DNA of 64,000 nt from Musa acuminata AAA Group (taxonomy: Eukaryota; Streptophyta; Magnoliopsida; Zingiberales; Musaceae). The stretch's first letter is position 1, and each line of letters begins with the position of its first letter. This document shows positions 37,216 to 49,236 of this stretch, in pieces. Where the stretch lies: positions 46,862,001 through 46,926,000 of the forward strand of contig NC_088357.1 of NCBI RefSeq assembly GCF_036884655.1. The letters run 5' to 3'. Both the position numbers and the translations under genes were made by a program. The notes below the pieces were generated by a model, which ran no database searches, had not been told where the DNA came from, and was given only the letters and a program-made list of their open reading frames with translations.

Positions 37216-40200
37216 GAGGGAGCTGCAGGAGTTGATGATGATGGACAAAGGGTCGGCCATTTTTATAAACCTGCATGCTAATTATTTCGTAGCGGGGAGC
37301 TCAGCATGACGTCGGTCATGGGGAAGGGACTTCTGCTCCTGCCAGTTTCACTGTTCATCTTCTGATGAGGGGTGTCATCTGGTCTGACCTTTTCCATTAA
37401 CGAGGTGACCGATTGCTTCCATCTCGGATGAACCCCATGTGAAGGGTGACAGTGAGTGGTAAACCTACGTCTCCTTTTTGCATGCAGTCGGCTGAAGAAG
37501 TCCTTCATAAGCGTAAGCTTCCGCCTTTCCTAGTTTCTATCATCACCCGTTAACCTAACCCACAGTGAGGGCCGCGTCACTTGGGAACCAATAGTTCCAT
37601 CAGCTACCCCTCTCTATCCATGTCCCTCCAATTGAGACCATCATGTTCTCATTTTTGACCCAATACTTATTTTAATTACTAATTGTTAAAAAGAGATTAA
37701 TATTGATAGGATTGGATGGACATATATTGATTTTAGCTTATAATTTAATAGATTAAAAGTTTAGATTAAATTGATGTATCTAACACTAGTTATGATATAT
37801 TAACCTAATTCATGTCAATTTGATTCAATTGTGTCGATTGCTAAGTAGCCAATCATTTATCCTTCAAGATAATTATTATGACTTTTAATTCTATGTCTGA
37901 CTAAATCGAGATCGAAAAACAAAAGGGATTAAAATATTCTTGCTGTTCTTAAGATTCCACAATGCTTTCTGAGATTTATCAATGATTTAAAATGCAAATC
38001 ATATCAAATAGGCGATTGGCTACAATTTAAAATGCAAATCATCAAGAATCACCTAATCTAACATCCATATATTTATCAATAATAGCAAAAGTCCAAAGGT
38101 TCAAGAACAAATTTGGTGACTCATCTACCTAATACGTTAGTTCATCCTCAATAGCGGAATTCAATCTCTTCTATAGTCTAATAGCTTGATGGCAAAGGTT
38201 ATTCCATTCCTTGCAAGGCGTAAGGGAAAAGATATTGACATCATTTTTTTCATAGGTTGATTTCCCATTGAAAGTTTCTATGGGTGATGGATCGTACGGT
38301 CAAGTGGTGCTCAAAATAATAGCTCGAAAGAATGACGCCTGCATTGCCTAACCACAACTTTGATTGGCCATTCTATTTTCCTTTTATATATATATTTTTT
38401 TTTGCACGCTTGACATGCCACAACTTTGATTGGTCCCAATGAGCGACTCCAGAGTTGACTAACCACAACTCCGACATGATTCAGATAAAGTTACATATAT
38501 ACATATATTTATGTATACCCTCCAAAGTTGATGATGTCCTATTTGCTTCTCTAAATATCATTATAGTTTATCTACGTACATAATTGATCAATTGATATTG
38601 ATATCCGTCAAAACAAATGGGAGATGTGAGAGGATAAATAATTGGTGAAAATAAAATAATGAGGAATAGCTTATGCAGCTAAAAATTTATTTGAATTTAT
38701 TAATGTTCATGATTAATAGTAGTTATCTTGAATTTATTGATTGGATGTTAACTAGAATGACATGTAAAAAATAGATTTTAAATATGTCATTTTAAAAGTT
38801 CACTCCTCATATATGGGACATCGAGTCTACGTTACAGGTCCCCCATCGAGACTTAATAGTATTACAATACATCATAGTTGTTTAGCGCGTTCGAGGGTTC
38901 AGAACTAACTAGGGTTTAGATTTAATATAAATCTAATGTTGGGAGACTAGGATATTCGATGAAGAGTCTTGCAAAAACTATATCAAAGCATATCAGACAA
39001 AAGCCTTTATAATACTTAAATTAGTAGGGTCAGAGGATTTGGAAAGTAGAGATATGTAGCCAACTTAAGTTGTTCCAAAAAGAACTAAGAGCGCACCTAT
39101 AGCCCTTTTATAATGAGTTCAAGTAACATTAGAGTTAATTGAGAGGTTAATATGTGAGACAATTGTATAGAATCATCCAATCGTGGAGAAGTTTGTATTA
39201 CTATACAAAGAGTTTGGACTATGTATGAGGTTGACTAGATGTTCTAAGTGATTTCTAGTCGGTGTTGACATGGAGAAATCATTCGATCAATGTGCAATGA
39301 CTTCCTTGCCGAATTAAATTGACAATGAAATGTAACATCGAGAGGTCGAGCGGATGAGGATGTTCTCGTTCGTGTCTATGCCTATCAAAGGATAATTAGG
39401 TTGTCCGGCCGTCGACAACGCCAATCAAGTAACAACATGCTCGCAGACATGAACATTGAATGAATGATGCTGACTTATTTTCCATCGACCTCATTGCTTC
39501 TTCATCCCTTTGCAGTTAAACAACAGTCGATCTAACCCTAGTCACCAAAATATTAAACCAGCCCATATCATGACAACCGAAGCTGTGTACTTTGGATATC
39601 CTTGCTCGGTCTCATCGGATTGTCGATTGAGAAGATGATCTCATACTCTCTGACATGAGCTTCTTATCCCGAAAGACTTCTTCCTACTCCAAAACTATCT
39701 TTGATTATGGGTCTTCAAACTTGTTTCTAGCAGCAGATATTTTGATTTGTTATCGATGTTTCACTGTCGCAACACATCATGAAAATAGGTTAGGTTATCT
39801 CAGTCTCTCGAGTGAAGAAGATCAAAGTGTACTTTAATGACAGTGAACCCCAACTTAGCAATTATCAATCTTTTGCGGTGGAGGCAGACATGCATGCAAT
39901 GACATATCCGACGTAAAATAAATGATCTGCCAAAGTCCAACCACTAAAAGTAAAAGGGTATGTAATATTTCAATCTTGCAGTATCTTTCTGTCAGCATGT
40001 TTGAAATAGAGTGAATCCTCGGAAGGTCAAATCTTAGAGAGCTTTCCTTGGGACAAGCATCTCTGATCTACCCTCTCAATATCTGATTCCATAATGTGTT
40101 ACATGACACATCATATCTTGGGAGAGTTAACTAATCCAAACATCACAATAATCCAATCCGTCACCACTCAGGCTCCATTGGATAAGCCCGTGAATCAGAA

Positions 40201-40789
40201 TTTAACGCAGTTCTTTTCGCCGACATTTCGTCACATATACTATCTTATGTTCTTGACAACACAAAGTTGTTAATGTCAACAAAAGTTTTAGTTCCGATAA
40301 TGTGCTATGTTTGTAGTGACATCGAAATGTGCAATTTGGTGGTGTTAGAAACTCGACGAAGTGAATGAAACCTTGAGAGCTCCGATTTCTTCTTAAGAAA
40401 ATAAAATTATATTAATTTAGCTACCTATTACAAATCAAACTATGCTCACAAAAAAAAAAATCAATTCCAAAGGTGAGTCAATCCTTCAAACACTAGTAAT
40501 TTTAATTTTCATATCAGTAAATGTGAAAAACTACATGATCTTTAAGCAAGTCGAGATAAATTAATCTAGCTGAAGTTTGCAATCTATAACATAGTCTTGA
40601 TGGAATAGGTAGCTTACATAAAGCATTCCAAATATTTTTTTTGTATATTACAGATAGACTTTAGCTCAAGCAAATCCCTGAAATTTAATCTGGTGGGTGG
40701 ATGGTTGCCCATTCAGATCAATCTTCAAGATTTGTCATCACAAGGTGCAGGTGATATATTTGTATTTGGTTTGAGAATTATACTACTTG
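37216..40789. other. Upstream region of NIP2 copy 1 and AT-rich spacer
   Basis: 37216-37600 is GC-richer and probably regulatory for the minus-strand NIP2 gene. The rest has only short chance frames. A pair of ccacaactttgattgg phrases at about 38350 and 38418 is a small local repeat. No gene recognised. Confidence 0.45.
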
Positions 40790-41400
40790 TTGATGACCTG
40801 ATGTGCCGTGGTCGATGAATCAACATGGCTTGGTCCACGGGTCGATGTCGGGAGTTTACGATCGGTTGGAGGAAGTACTGAGTCCGACTGTATTAGGAAG
40901 TCAGGATGCGGACATCGCCGGAGGAAGACTTCGCTCGGTCGGGACGCTGACTCCGCCGATGGGAAGACCTCTCTCGGTCGGGGCACTGACTCCACTGGTG
41001 GGAAGTCCTCTCTCGGTCGGGGCACCGAGACCATCTTCCGAGGGTGGCTGAGTTCCTACATAGAAGACCCTCATCGAGGGATTCCCAACTTTGGCCTCTC
41101 GTAGCTTAAGTTAGTCATTGCCTGATTCTCTTTTTCTTCTTTTTTTCTCCCATGGCCAGATGCCGATCAGGGGCTTTTATACTGCTGTGCGAGGATCGGT
41201 CGTACGTGGGTTTAGCGCGACGATTGATTCTCGAGTAACGAGTTAGTACCTTTGTACGGCCATCACCCGGGACGCATGGAACAGCACCAGACGACGTCGT
41301 CCTGAGCTTTCCGGGACGGGACTTGCCAAGGGGTGCCTCTTGTACGAACTTCTGTATTAGCGCATGGAAGTCCTCCCTCGTGCTAATGTGGCATGGAATC
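40790..41400. repeat. GC-rich LTR-like block
   Basis: Abruptly GC-richer than its surroundings, with a 39-bp repeat array, a ttttatac TATA-like word near 41177 and ccgggacggg text, resembling a plant gypsy LTR. Termini, target-site duplication and element body were not found, so the class is uncertain. Confidence 0.4.
40922..41027. repeat. 39-bp tandem repeat, about 2.7 copies
   Basis: Units at about 40922-40960, 40961-40999 and 41000-41027 share gggaag-c-tctcggtcggggc-ctgactcc. Since 39 is a multiple of 3, frames remain open across it on both strands and give repetitive peptides; this is not evidence of a gene. Confidence 0.85.
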
Positions 41401-44400
41401 CAAAATATGCCTTATCACTACTCGTTACATCATCAATCCAAATTGCTATCCCTAATCAAGTGAGAAAGTATGTACTGATGCGAATTTTTTTACATTTTAT
41501 TGAATTCAGAAAAACCATAGCTATGGACTGGACAAAAGACCCAAATCACCCTGTTTACAAAAAGCTAAGAACCCAGAGGTTCTTCCCAGGAAAACTAACT
41601 AATGTGCTATGCAGTTCACTATTCTAGGTACAAAACTGAGCATGAACACTTGGAAGCTAGATATGAGAAACTTGATGTCTGGAAATAATAGTCTTTAGTT
41701 ACTAAGGAGAAGCATTGAAACCATTGATAATAGAGATGAGAGTTTGAAGAGTCTGTTGGGAGCCATAGCTTGCTGTACTATAGCTGTATAGCATGCTTCA
41801 ATGTTTCTAGGATCGCCAAGGCTTCGGCCAATAATGGATTTTGAGCTTTGCATGGAGAGCATCCTACAACCACCATAGTGTATGAAGGTGAGAGGAAGCA
41901 ATAGTCGAGACCTATAGAATGGATAGGGAGATAAATAAAGTAACGCACTGTAAGATGTACTCGTACACCAACTGATGAGTTTTATGAGCCTAAATTCTAA
42001 ATAGTGTTTCGGGCTAGCCGAGTTATGCAGTGTAAAAGTTAAAAGGATTTATTGGCCAAGAAAAAAAAGAGAGGTGGTCTCCTCTCCTAATGCCTCGATT
42101 AAGCATGAAAATAATATAGAAGATATCTAAGAGAGAATCTAGTCTATGAATCAAAGGGGGAAGTTAATGCTCAAAACAACATGTTCAATATCAGGTTTGA
42201 GGATAACTAGGAGATTTTTACTTTGGATTTGACAAGGGTGTGAATCAATTTATTAGCAATCAAAATATTATTGTGAAGGTTTTGCCCCGTAATGAAGGTA
42301 GATTGTTCTGGACTGATGAGATTATAAAGAAGGGGTTTGATTTAGTTGGTGAAGACTTTAAAAAGAAGTTTGTAAATAACATTGTGACAAAACAGTCTAT
42401 CTATCTGATGGAAGAGAAGACAAGAGTTAAAGAATGAAGCTTTTAAGGGCTGTCTAAAAAGTATGAAAGAAGTTAACTCTATTAGCATTAGAGTTATTCT
42501 TTCAGGGATAAAAACTAGATGCTGATGATATGAAAAGAGAAGAAAGAGTTGAGAATGAGGCCTGGTATACCAAATAGAGAATATGTTGAGAATGAGATCA
42601 GTATTGTCGAACACAAATCCATCCTCATTAGTGATGTGAATAATCCTATTTTTCTTATATCTGAATGAGGTCATTTGATGGAAGAATTTGGTATTTTTAT
42701 CCCTAGGTTTAAACTATTAGATCTTAGCCCGCGACTATCATTTAAGATGAAGTTGCTGATTGAGGGCTGTAACTGTGCTATAAAAAGAGTGGAGATAAAG
42801 TCTTATAAGTCTATGATGTTTTGGGAAGCATCCTTGAGCTCAAGGTCTGAGAGCTTAGTCATGGCAGCTTTAATGGGCAATGATCATTAAACTTTCTCTA
42901 ATTAGACAAGAAAATACTCAAGGTAGACAAGTATAAGGTTTAAGGGATGTTGATAAGGGTGGAAGGAGTTATTTATGATATGATCGACCTCAATATTCTC
43001 CAAATCAGTAATTTTCAAATCAAAAGAGATAGGAGACTTGTATTCTTCTAAGGGACTGATTGTCTACCTTAGTTAAGATAGGAGAGTGGTCAAAATGAAT
43101 CTTGGGTATGTAAGAGATCAGGATCTTAGAAAATAAAAACCCAATGATAATTAGCGAGAATCTGATCAAGATAAGCAAAAATTCTATCTTTGTAGTGTGA
43201 TTATTGCAATAAGTAAAGTGGCTATCTAAAAAATACAAATCGATCAATCTCAAATTTTTGCTTTGTTTAGAAAGTTATAGGAATGACCTCCTACTTTGTT
43301 TTCTAGAGAGGTAATTGAATTCTTACTTGTAAGGGTTATCTTGAACTTATCCAGCTTCCAAAGGATAAGGATACCTCTCAATCTCCTTGTTGCTAGTGAG
43401 AATTCTTTAGATATATCCTCCTATAAGTGGGTTTCCAATAAGACTATTAGATTCAATTTATACATACAAATCATACTAAAAATGGAAGTTTGGCAATCTT
43501 TATATAATCCCCTCTGTAATTCCATAAAAGAAGATTAATGAAAAATTTTAAAGAAGTGAATCAATAGCTTTGGCACTAGAGTATGTAAAGTCAAAGAATT
43601 TTCACAAGCTTATTATGATATTTGATGAAAATTAGAAAGTGATTGAGACTTTCCCAAAGAGGTAGATGTCAAATCTTGTTGGTTTTGTCCAAAAGAGAAC
43701 TAGCATATTCTTTCTTTATTTCACCTTTCAAAAAATCATCTTTATCGATTGCTCCCTTGTTAGTTATTTTTAAAAAATCGACCAATGTATCGAAAGCTAG
43801 AGGAGTAGAGAAAGAAGAATAGGGATTGTTATACTCTGTTATGATGGCCTAAGTAGAGAATTAGAAACCATCTTGTGATAAGAGAGAGGAGACGAAAGTG
43901 ACTAGAATTAAGAAGGTCCAATGGGGCGAAGGGATTTGAGATGGAGATGAGTAAGGAATTTGACTGAGAGGAGGAGCAGTATTTATTATACTGAGACCAA
44001 CCCTTAGCACCCGTGGTATGTTAGGAATCCAGAGGAGATGACAGTAAATTGTTGCTAGCCTAGTGCCCAACGAGATTCTAGCTCACCAACCAAATGGAGA
44101 CTAAAAAAGGTAGAGAATAGTTAGCTAGAAGGTCCAAATGGCTATATAGCAAAGATGTGTTGGCTTCAAGAGGGAGTTCTCAAAATAGCTAGGGCAAAAA
44201 AGTATTGGCCTTGAGAGGGAGTCCTTATCGAGACTAGGGCTTTATTTTGGACTATTCACTAAATATTGGGTGTGAGACATTACAGTGGAACCTGACTACA
44301 TTAGACCCAAAGATTCAGTTGAGATAATGGATCAGATAAAGGATACTCATGGGCAACCCATTTGCCCTTGTCTAGGTTATCAAGAGGAGGTCTAGTGGGT

Positions 44401-45120
44401 TTGGGCCAAGGTCTCCTTTGGACCTAGACCCACGACCCATATAGTGGGTCGTCATCTTCCTTAAGAGACTATGGAGAAACCTTAGGTTGCTCTGATGATG
44501 ACTATGAAGGTTGAGGATGAGATAAAAGATCGCAGTTGGAGGTGCAATAATTGACTTACCCACATTTGAAACAGATGTTAGGAAGATTTTCACGGGCAAT
44601 GGATTGAAAGAAATGGGTGCTACCTACATGAATCTAAATACCTTAAAAAACATGGATGGCTAAGTTTAGAATAATGTAGAGTTAAGGAAGAGGGATTTGA
44701 GAAGTTCCAGTGAGGGAATCTTACTAAGAAATGTTATAAAGGCTTATTTGTCATTCCTCATAAGATTGAGTGATCTCCTTGACATCAAGCTCAACATGTA
44801 GGTCAAACCTATGATGGATTCTCCCAACCTACTCACCTATAACAACATTAGCTAGCCTCTCACCTGCCTCACTCACCTTCTTAAAAAAGCTCACCCAAGA
44901 AGAGGGAGGAGATGGGACTATAGACTTACGGGGGTAGAGGGTCAGTATGGTTAGTAGAGGGGGAAAATATTGTAGGAGAGGAAAAAAGGAGGATCCATCG
45001 CAAGGGAGGAATCAGGAGTCACTGATGGGGAGAAGGGTCAAGATGAATAGAGAGATGGAAGCAAAGCTTCCAAAGAAGGAAGGAGAGAGGTCACTAGATC
45101 ACTTCTCATCGCAAATGAGC
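41400..45120 (-). mobile_element. Decayed LINE (L1-type non-LTR retrotransposon)
   Basis: Minus-strand order fits a plant LINE. At 44577-44530 an ORF1 zinc knuckle reads ICFKCG, a stop, then NYCTSNC, with Tyr in place of the usual His; it is followed by a DDDPLYGSWV-type motif and preceded by ERLANVVIGE-like ORF1 text. At 43253-43020 lies an endonuclease segment (RLIDLYFLDSHFTYCNN, then IHFDHSPIL). At about 42670-42560 a KKNRIIHI-NEDG linker is seen. At about 42330-42260 reverse transcriptase text reads SPEQSTFITGQNLHNNILIA, and a further RT-like, frameshifted segment (GDPRNIEAC) lies near 41800. Many stops and frameshifts make it inactive. No poly-A tail or target-site duplication was identified, so both ends are approximate. 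Confidence 0.75.
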
Positions 45121-46225
45121 ATATTGGAGGTATGTTAATAAAGTTGTATTGATGTGAATTACTATCGATGATAACGAAGGTAGGCTTGAGATTAAAAGAA
45201 ATATCAATTTAGATTTTGGGTCTATCCTTAGTAAGTTTTAAAGAGTTTTTTTGAATTACAAATGCAAATACCCAGTCGAAAGATATGATTATTTTTTATA
45301 TAATTTTTTATTTATTTGATAAATACATTAGCCATTCAAATGCATGAGGTCAACTCATCAATATCTACGAAGCAAGGAAATGGTTGAAATCTTGGACTCA
45401 CTTTGGAGTTGAATTCGATCGATTTTAACCAAACCCAATTCTTATATGATACATTATGCTTTACATATGCATTAATATCTTATTCACTAGCCAACACATT
45501 TAATTGTCATTTGAGGACTCATTATTCAATGCAGACAACAAACAATTAAACTAAGAGATGACAATAACGACGACAATAATCCTATTTGACCATTATCCAA
45601 TCAGAGACTCATAAACCTCAACTGAAGAGGTATTTAATGAACTCTCTTACGGCACCAAAGTTTTATGGACTTACAAGACCTTATAAGTTCTTATTGTTGC
45701 TCTCTTGATTTCTGTCCATTTATTGCTATACTAAAGCTTGCATGCCCATCTCAGAAATTAGTATCTGATTCCTTCAAAATCTCTCTCAAGCAGGACTTGG
45801 AATTCTCAAGGTTGGACTTTAACCTCTATTATACACATCATAGAGATAGTGTTTTATTCTAACCATCCAAATTAAACATGTAAATCAAATGGTCATCACC
45901 TATCCACTTCATAATGATTAAACCATAGTAATAATATAAGGTTGAAATATTTATAATATTTTTTTTATGATAGAACATATTAAACATATAGTGTAAATTA
46001 GTCATTTTAAGCTTAAAAAACATTTCAAAAATACAAAGATTCATTTTAAAACTAATTTTAGCTTATTCAAAACAAGATTATGTCAAATCCGAGTTTTCTT
46101 TATATCAAATAGCTTCTCATTTCTTTATCCTTTGGAATGTTACCTGAGCTGACCTAACCTACTGTGACTACCGGTGTCAGTCAGTCGGAAGCTTTCTACC
46201 GTATTCATCGATGGGGGTGAAAGCC
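45121..46225. other. AT-rich spacer
   Basis: No gene recognised. Confidence 0.5.
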
Positions 46226-46230
46226 TTCTC

Positions 46231-46292
<62 letters not shown>
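46226..46292. repeat. (CT)n microsatellite
   Basis: About 67 bp of CT with one interruption near 46236. Confidence 0.95.
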
Positions 46293-46295
<3 letters not shown>

Positions 46296-47331
46296 TTTGT
46301 TCATCGTCCTCGCTGCTGAATGCATGCCTGCATGCAGTTTATAATTAACGCAACCGCGAGACACGGCCACATGTGGGTGAGATCAAGGAGGGAGCAGACC
46401 ATACATGCAATTACGCTCCACCACCCTTGCAATCACGTCCGGCGGAGACATCCACTTTGGTGTGCTCAGCTGCGCCATTACTCCCTCTCTTCTGCCATCG
46501 CTTTCGCTCCTGCCAAACAATCGTTTTTATCATCCGCTATTCTCCATCTCTTCACCCGTCATAGTGTACGATTACTAACCTCTCTGTAGCCCCTCATTCA
46601 CACACACACACACACACACAGGATTTACTAACATGGTGAGAAAGAAAAAGGCTCCAACACTATCAAGTTCCAAGAACAAACATCCGGGTTGTACCACGTA
46701 GTAAATCCCTTTCCATCTGGTGCAAGTATCTGTTCAAGCGTACAGGCATCGTATGGATGTAATTGGCAAGAGTACACGCATGTGGTGGGCTGCCCAAACA
46801 GCGTACGCTGCTAAATCACAAGCCTTCTCTGATCTGATCTCACCATCTTCATATCTACTCCACTAGTCATGTCTCTCTGCGATCACATGTGACTGAGCGA
46901 GCACCCATTGGAATGTGCGACGGAAGAGGGAGGGAGGTACGACGCCCCATGTGGCCGCGCCTACACAGAATTCATCACATGGTGAGCCATCTCGAGTGGG
47001 CTTGTAATGTTACATGCTCCCTGACACCTTAGTTAATTCGTAGGACCACAGGGGCTGGACATGTTAGAAAACTACTCCTCCTTTCACCCTAACCTCAGAG
47101 GAACGGTGGATTGGATTGGAACAGACATGGAAACTGTACTGCTATTTGTGCCTCTCAGCACACGTCACACGAGCGTCTTCATGGGCTGATGATGGCCCAC
47201 GCCTTGTCGGTGACGTGGGTGGAGTTTGCTTTCCACGTCGGACGAGTCCTCGGTAAAGAGTTCTTCAGCTCTATTTCACACTGCAATATGTATCTATTCC
47301 TTGCCATCATCCCCTCCTCCTCCCTCCAATC
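46293..47331. other. Upstream region of the PRE-like bHLH gene
   Basis: Includes a (CA)n tract at 46599-46620. The small open frames at 46320-46589 and 47111-47413 show no family features. The region is moderately GC-rich and probably regulatory. Confidence 0.45.
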
Positions 47332-47338
47332 TATAAAG
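47332..47338 (+). promoter_or_regulatory. TATA box (TATAAAG) of the bHLH gene
   Basis: TATAAAG lies about 90 bp upstream of the ATG at 47422, after a pyrimidine-rich run. Confidence 0.5.
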
Positions 47339-47421
47339 TCATCATCCTCTCCCTTCTTTTCTCTCTCGCCTTGCTTCTCACTTGTGCCTTTGCTCTCCAT
47401 CTGCAGGCGTTAGAGGGCACG

Positions 47422-47791
47422 ATGTCCGGTACAAGGTCCAGGATCTCGGAGGAGGAGCTCAAGGAGCTCATTTCCAAGCTCCAATCTCTTCTCCCCGAGA
47501 CCCGCCGCCGCCGCCGCAGCGACCGCAGAGTAAGCTTACTGAAAACGATGTTCGCACAGCACGCTATATTCTCAAACTCCCGACGTGTTGTACGATACAA
47601 GTTGAGACTTTTGCACGCGCGCGCGTGATGTGCAGGCTTCAGCTGCAAAGCTACTGAAGGAGACATGCAACTACATCAAGAGCCTCCACCGGGAGATCGA
47701 TGACCTCAGCGGCCGCCTCTCAGAGCTGATAGCAACCATGGACATGAACAGTGCTGAGGCCGAGATCGTTCGGAGTCTTCTCCATTCCTGA
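47422..47791 (+). CDS. PRE/ILI-type atypical bHLH protein
   Basis: Exons 47422-47529 and 47636-47791, joined across a 106-bp GT-AG intron (AGA|gtaagc, gtgcag|GCT), give 87 residues. The size and exon layout are typical of the PRE/KIDARI/ILI family. Helix 1 is [19 protein letters not shown] (about 8-26), the loop [11 protein letters not shown] and helix 2 [27 protein letters not shown] (about 41-67). The DNA-binding basic region with its His-Glu-Arg triad is absent, so the protein should not bind DNA but dimerise with and titrate other HLH factors. Family members promote cell elongation downstream of gibberellin and brassinosteroid. The start is the first ATG that allows the MSGTRSR family opening. 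Its second copy is predicted just outside the window if the tandem model is right. Confidence 0.92.
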
Positions 47792-48747
47792 GCCGAGTCC
47801 GGCAATTTTATCTTCGTGTAGTTATAGGTAGAAGAAGATCTACATCATTATATATGTAGTGTAGCTTCGTCTATATAACTTCTTAGGACCGGAGGTAGTA
47901 TCGATCATCTCTGAGGTCTGGCTCGAGTTGCTTCGTCTACAGACAACCGACCCACCGCTACTTGGGAAAGCATGCTACTCCATGTAGCTTCTACTCGATT
48001 ACTATGTATAAGTTATTAGTAATCACTTCCACGGCTGCATCGATCCCACGTTCAAGCTTGTTGCTCCACATGTTTATTCCAGTGCTCGCTAGCGATGAGA
48101 TCCATCTTATGCTCCACAATTTGGTCAACATATATTCCTCGTTCCTACTTTTCTAGCTAAACACACCACCATATCCAACTATAGATTCTTTAAACTGTTA
48201 TGTGGTAGGCCAATTGCATATGAGGCTTCCCTTTCAAACTTTCGAGCATTATCGTGGACACACTTTAAGAAGATATATATATATTACTGATTAATCTAGA
48301 AAAGCAGGTGGCTATAGACAGAACTGCTAAGAAGGAATCAGCAACCTAAAGAATCAAAGAGATGAATAGTTAAGATATCTTTGATGAAAATCCAAAAGTT
48401 GGTAGAAATAGTGTCCCGTAAATCTCGTTGTAATGGGTAAAGATAGGAAGTCTCTTGTTCTTCTTGCCCAAAAAAAATATAAAATAAAAAGAAAAAAAGC
48501 TGACGTTCATTTAGATTTTATAATTTAAAAATTTATATTAAAATTATTACTATTTTAAAAATAAAAATAAATAATCTCATTTGCTCTAACGTTGTCAGCT
48601 GCATTGACGAAAATACAACACGTGACAATACGAGTTGGATTGATATGAAAGGTTAAAAATATAATTTCAACATTCCTTCTATTTCCGATGATTATATCGA
48701 TAAAAAGATAATTTCAATGTCTCACGTGTTGAAAACCATCATTTTGA
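47792..48747. other. 3' flank of the bHLH gene, end of the inferred repeat unit
   Basis: 3' UTR and AT-rich spacer. No other gene. It ends at the duplication junction 48747/48748. Confidence 0.5.
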
Positions 48748-49236
48748 CCAATAGAGAATATATATAATATGCACAAATTGACCTATGAAATGGGAGGGAT
48801 TCATTATAAAACTATTTTTGATGTATTTGACAAGATGATTATTCTAGGATGGTTTTGGACATTCTGTGAAGCATGAATTTGTTTATGATTATTAGCAATT
48901 CTTATGTTGATATTTTGATTTAAGTCTTTCCTTTATAAATTTAATTTTATAAATCAATATCGGTGATTGTGCCAAGTATGATTATACACATGATTTCATG
49001 AATCACATAATGTTGCATTTATTGAGGAACATTTGGATGAATAGAAACAAACGTATAGAGGGATTTTGGGGCCATATTTAAGACCTAGAATTCTCCTTTA
49101 ACTATTTTGTCTCTAATAGTATATTAACCGAATAATTTTGTAGTTGTATTCGAAACTAGACTTTTGATTTTTTCTCATTCTTATTCTCCACATTCTACAA
49201 AACCTTTGGTTTAGTTCTCTCAAACACGAAAGATTA

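Larger units (their letters stand above)
25110..40362 (+). repeat. Copy 1 of a near-identical direct duplication (at least 15.25 kb visible)
   Basis: Matches 48748-64000 at a constant offset of 23,638 bp. Identity starts at 25110/48748; one base to the left the copies differ (g versus a) and the flanks are unrelated. The right limit at 40362 is set only by the window end. Every long open frame in the block has an identical translation in the other copy. The repeat unit is inferred to be 25110-48747. Confidence 0.97.

Noticed and set aside
37033..37281. 82-codon plus-strand frame
   Set aside because: Shadow of NIP2 exon 1 and its 5' region, which is on the minus strand.
44947..45138. Lys/Glu/Arg-rich 63-codon plus-strand frame
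   Set aside because: Lies opposite the 5' end of the LINE relic, and no family features are seen.
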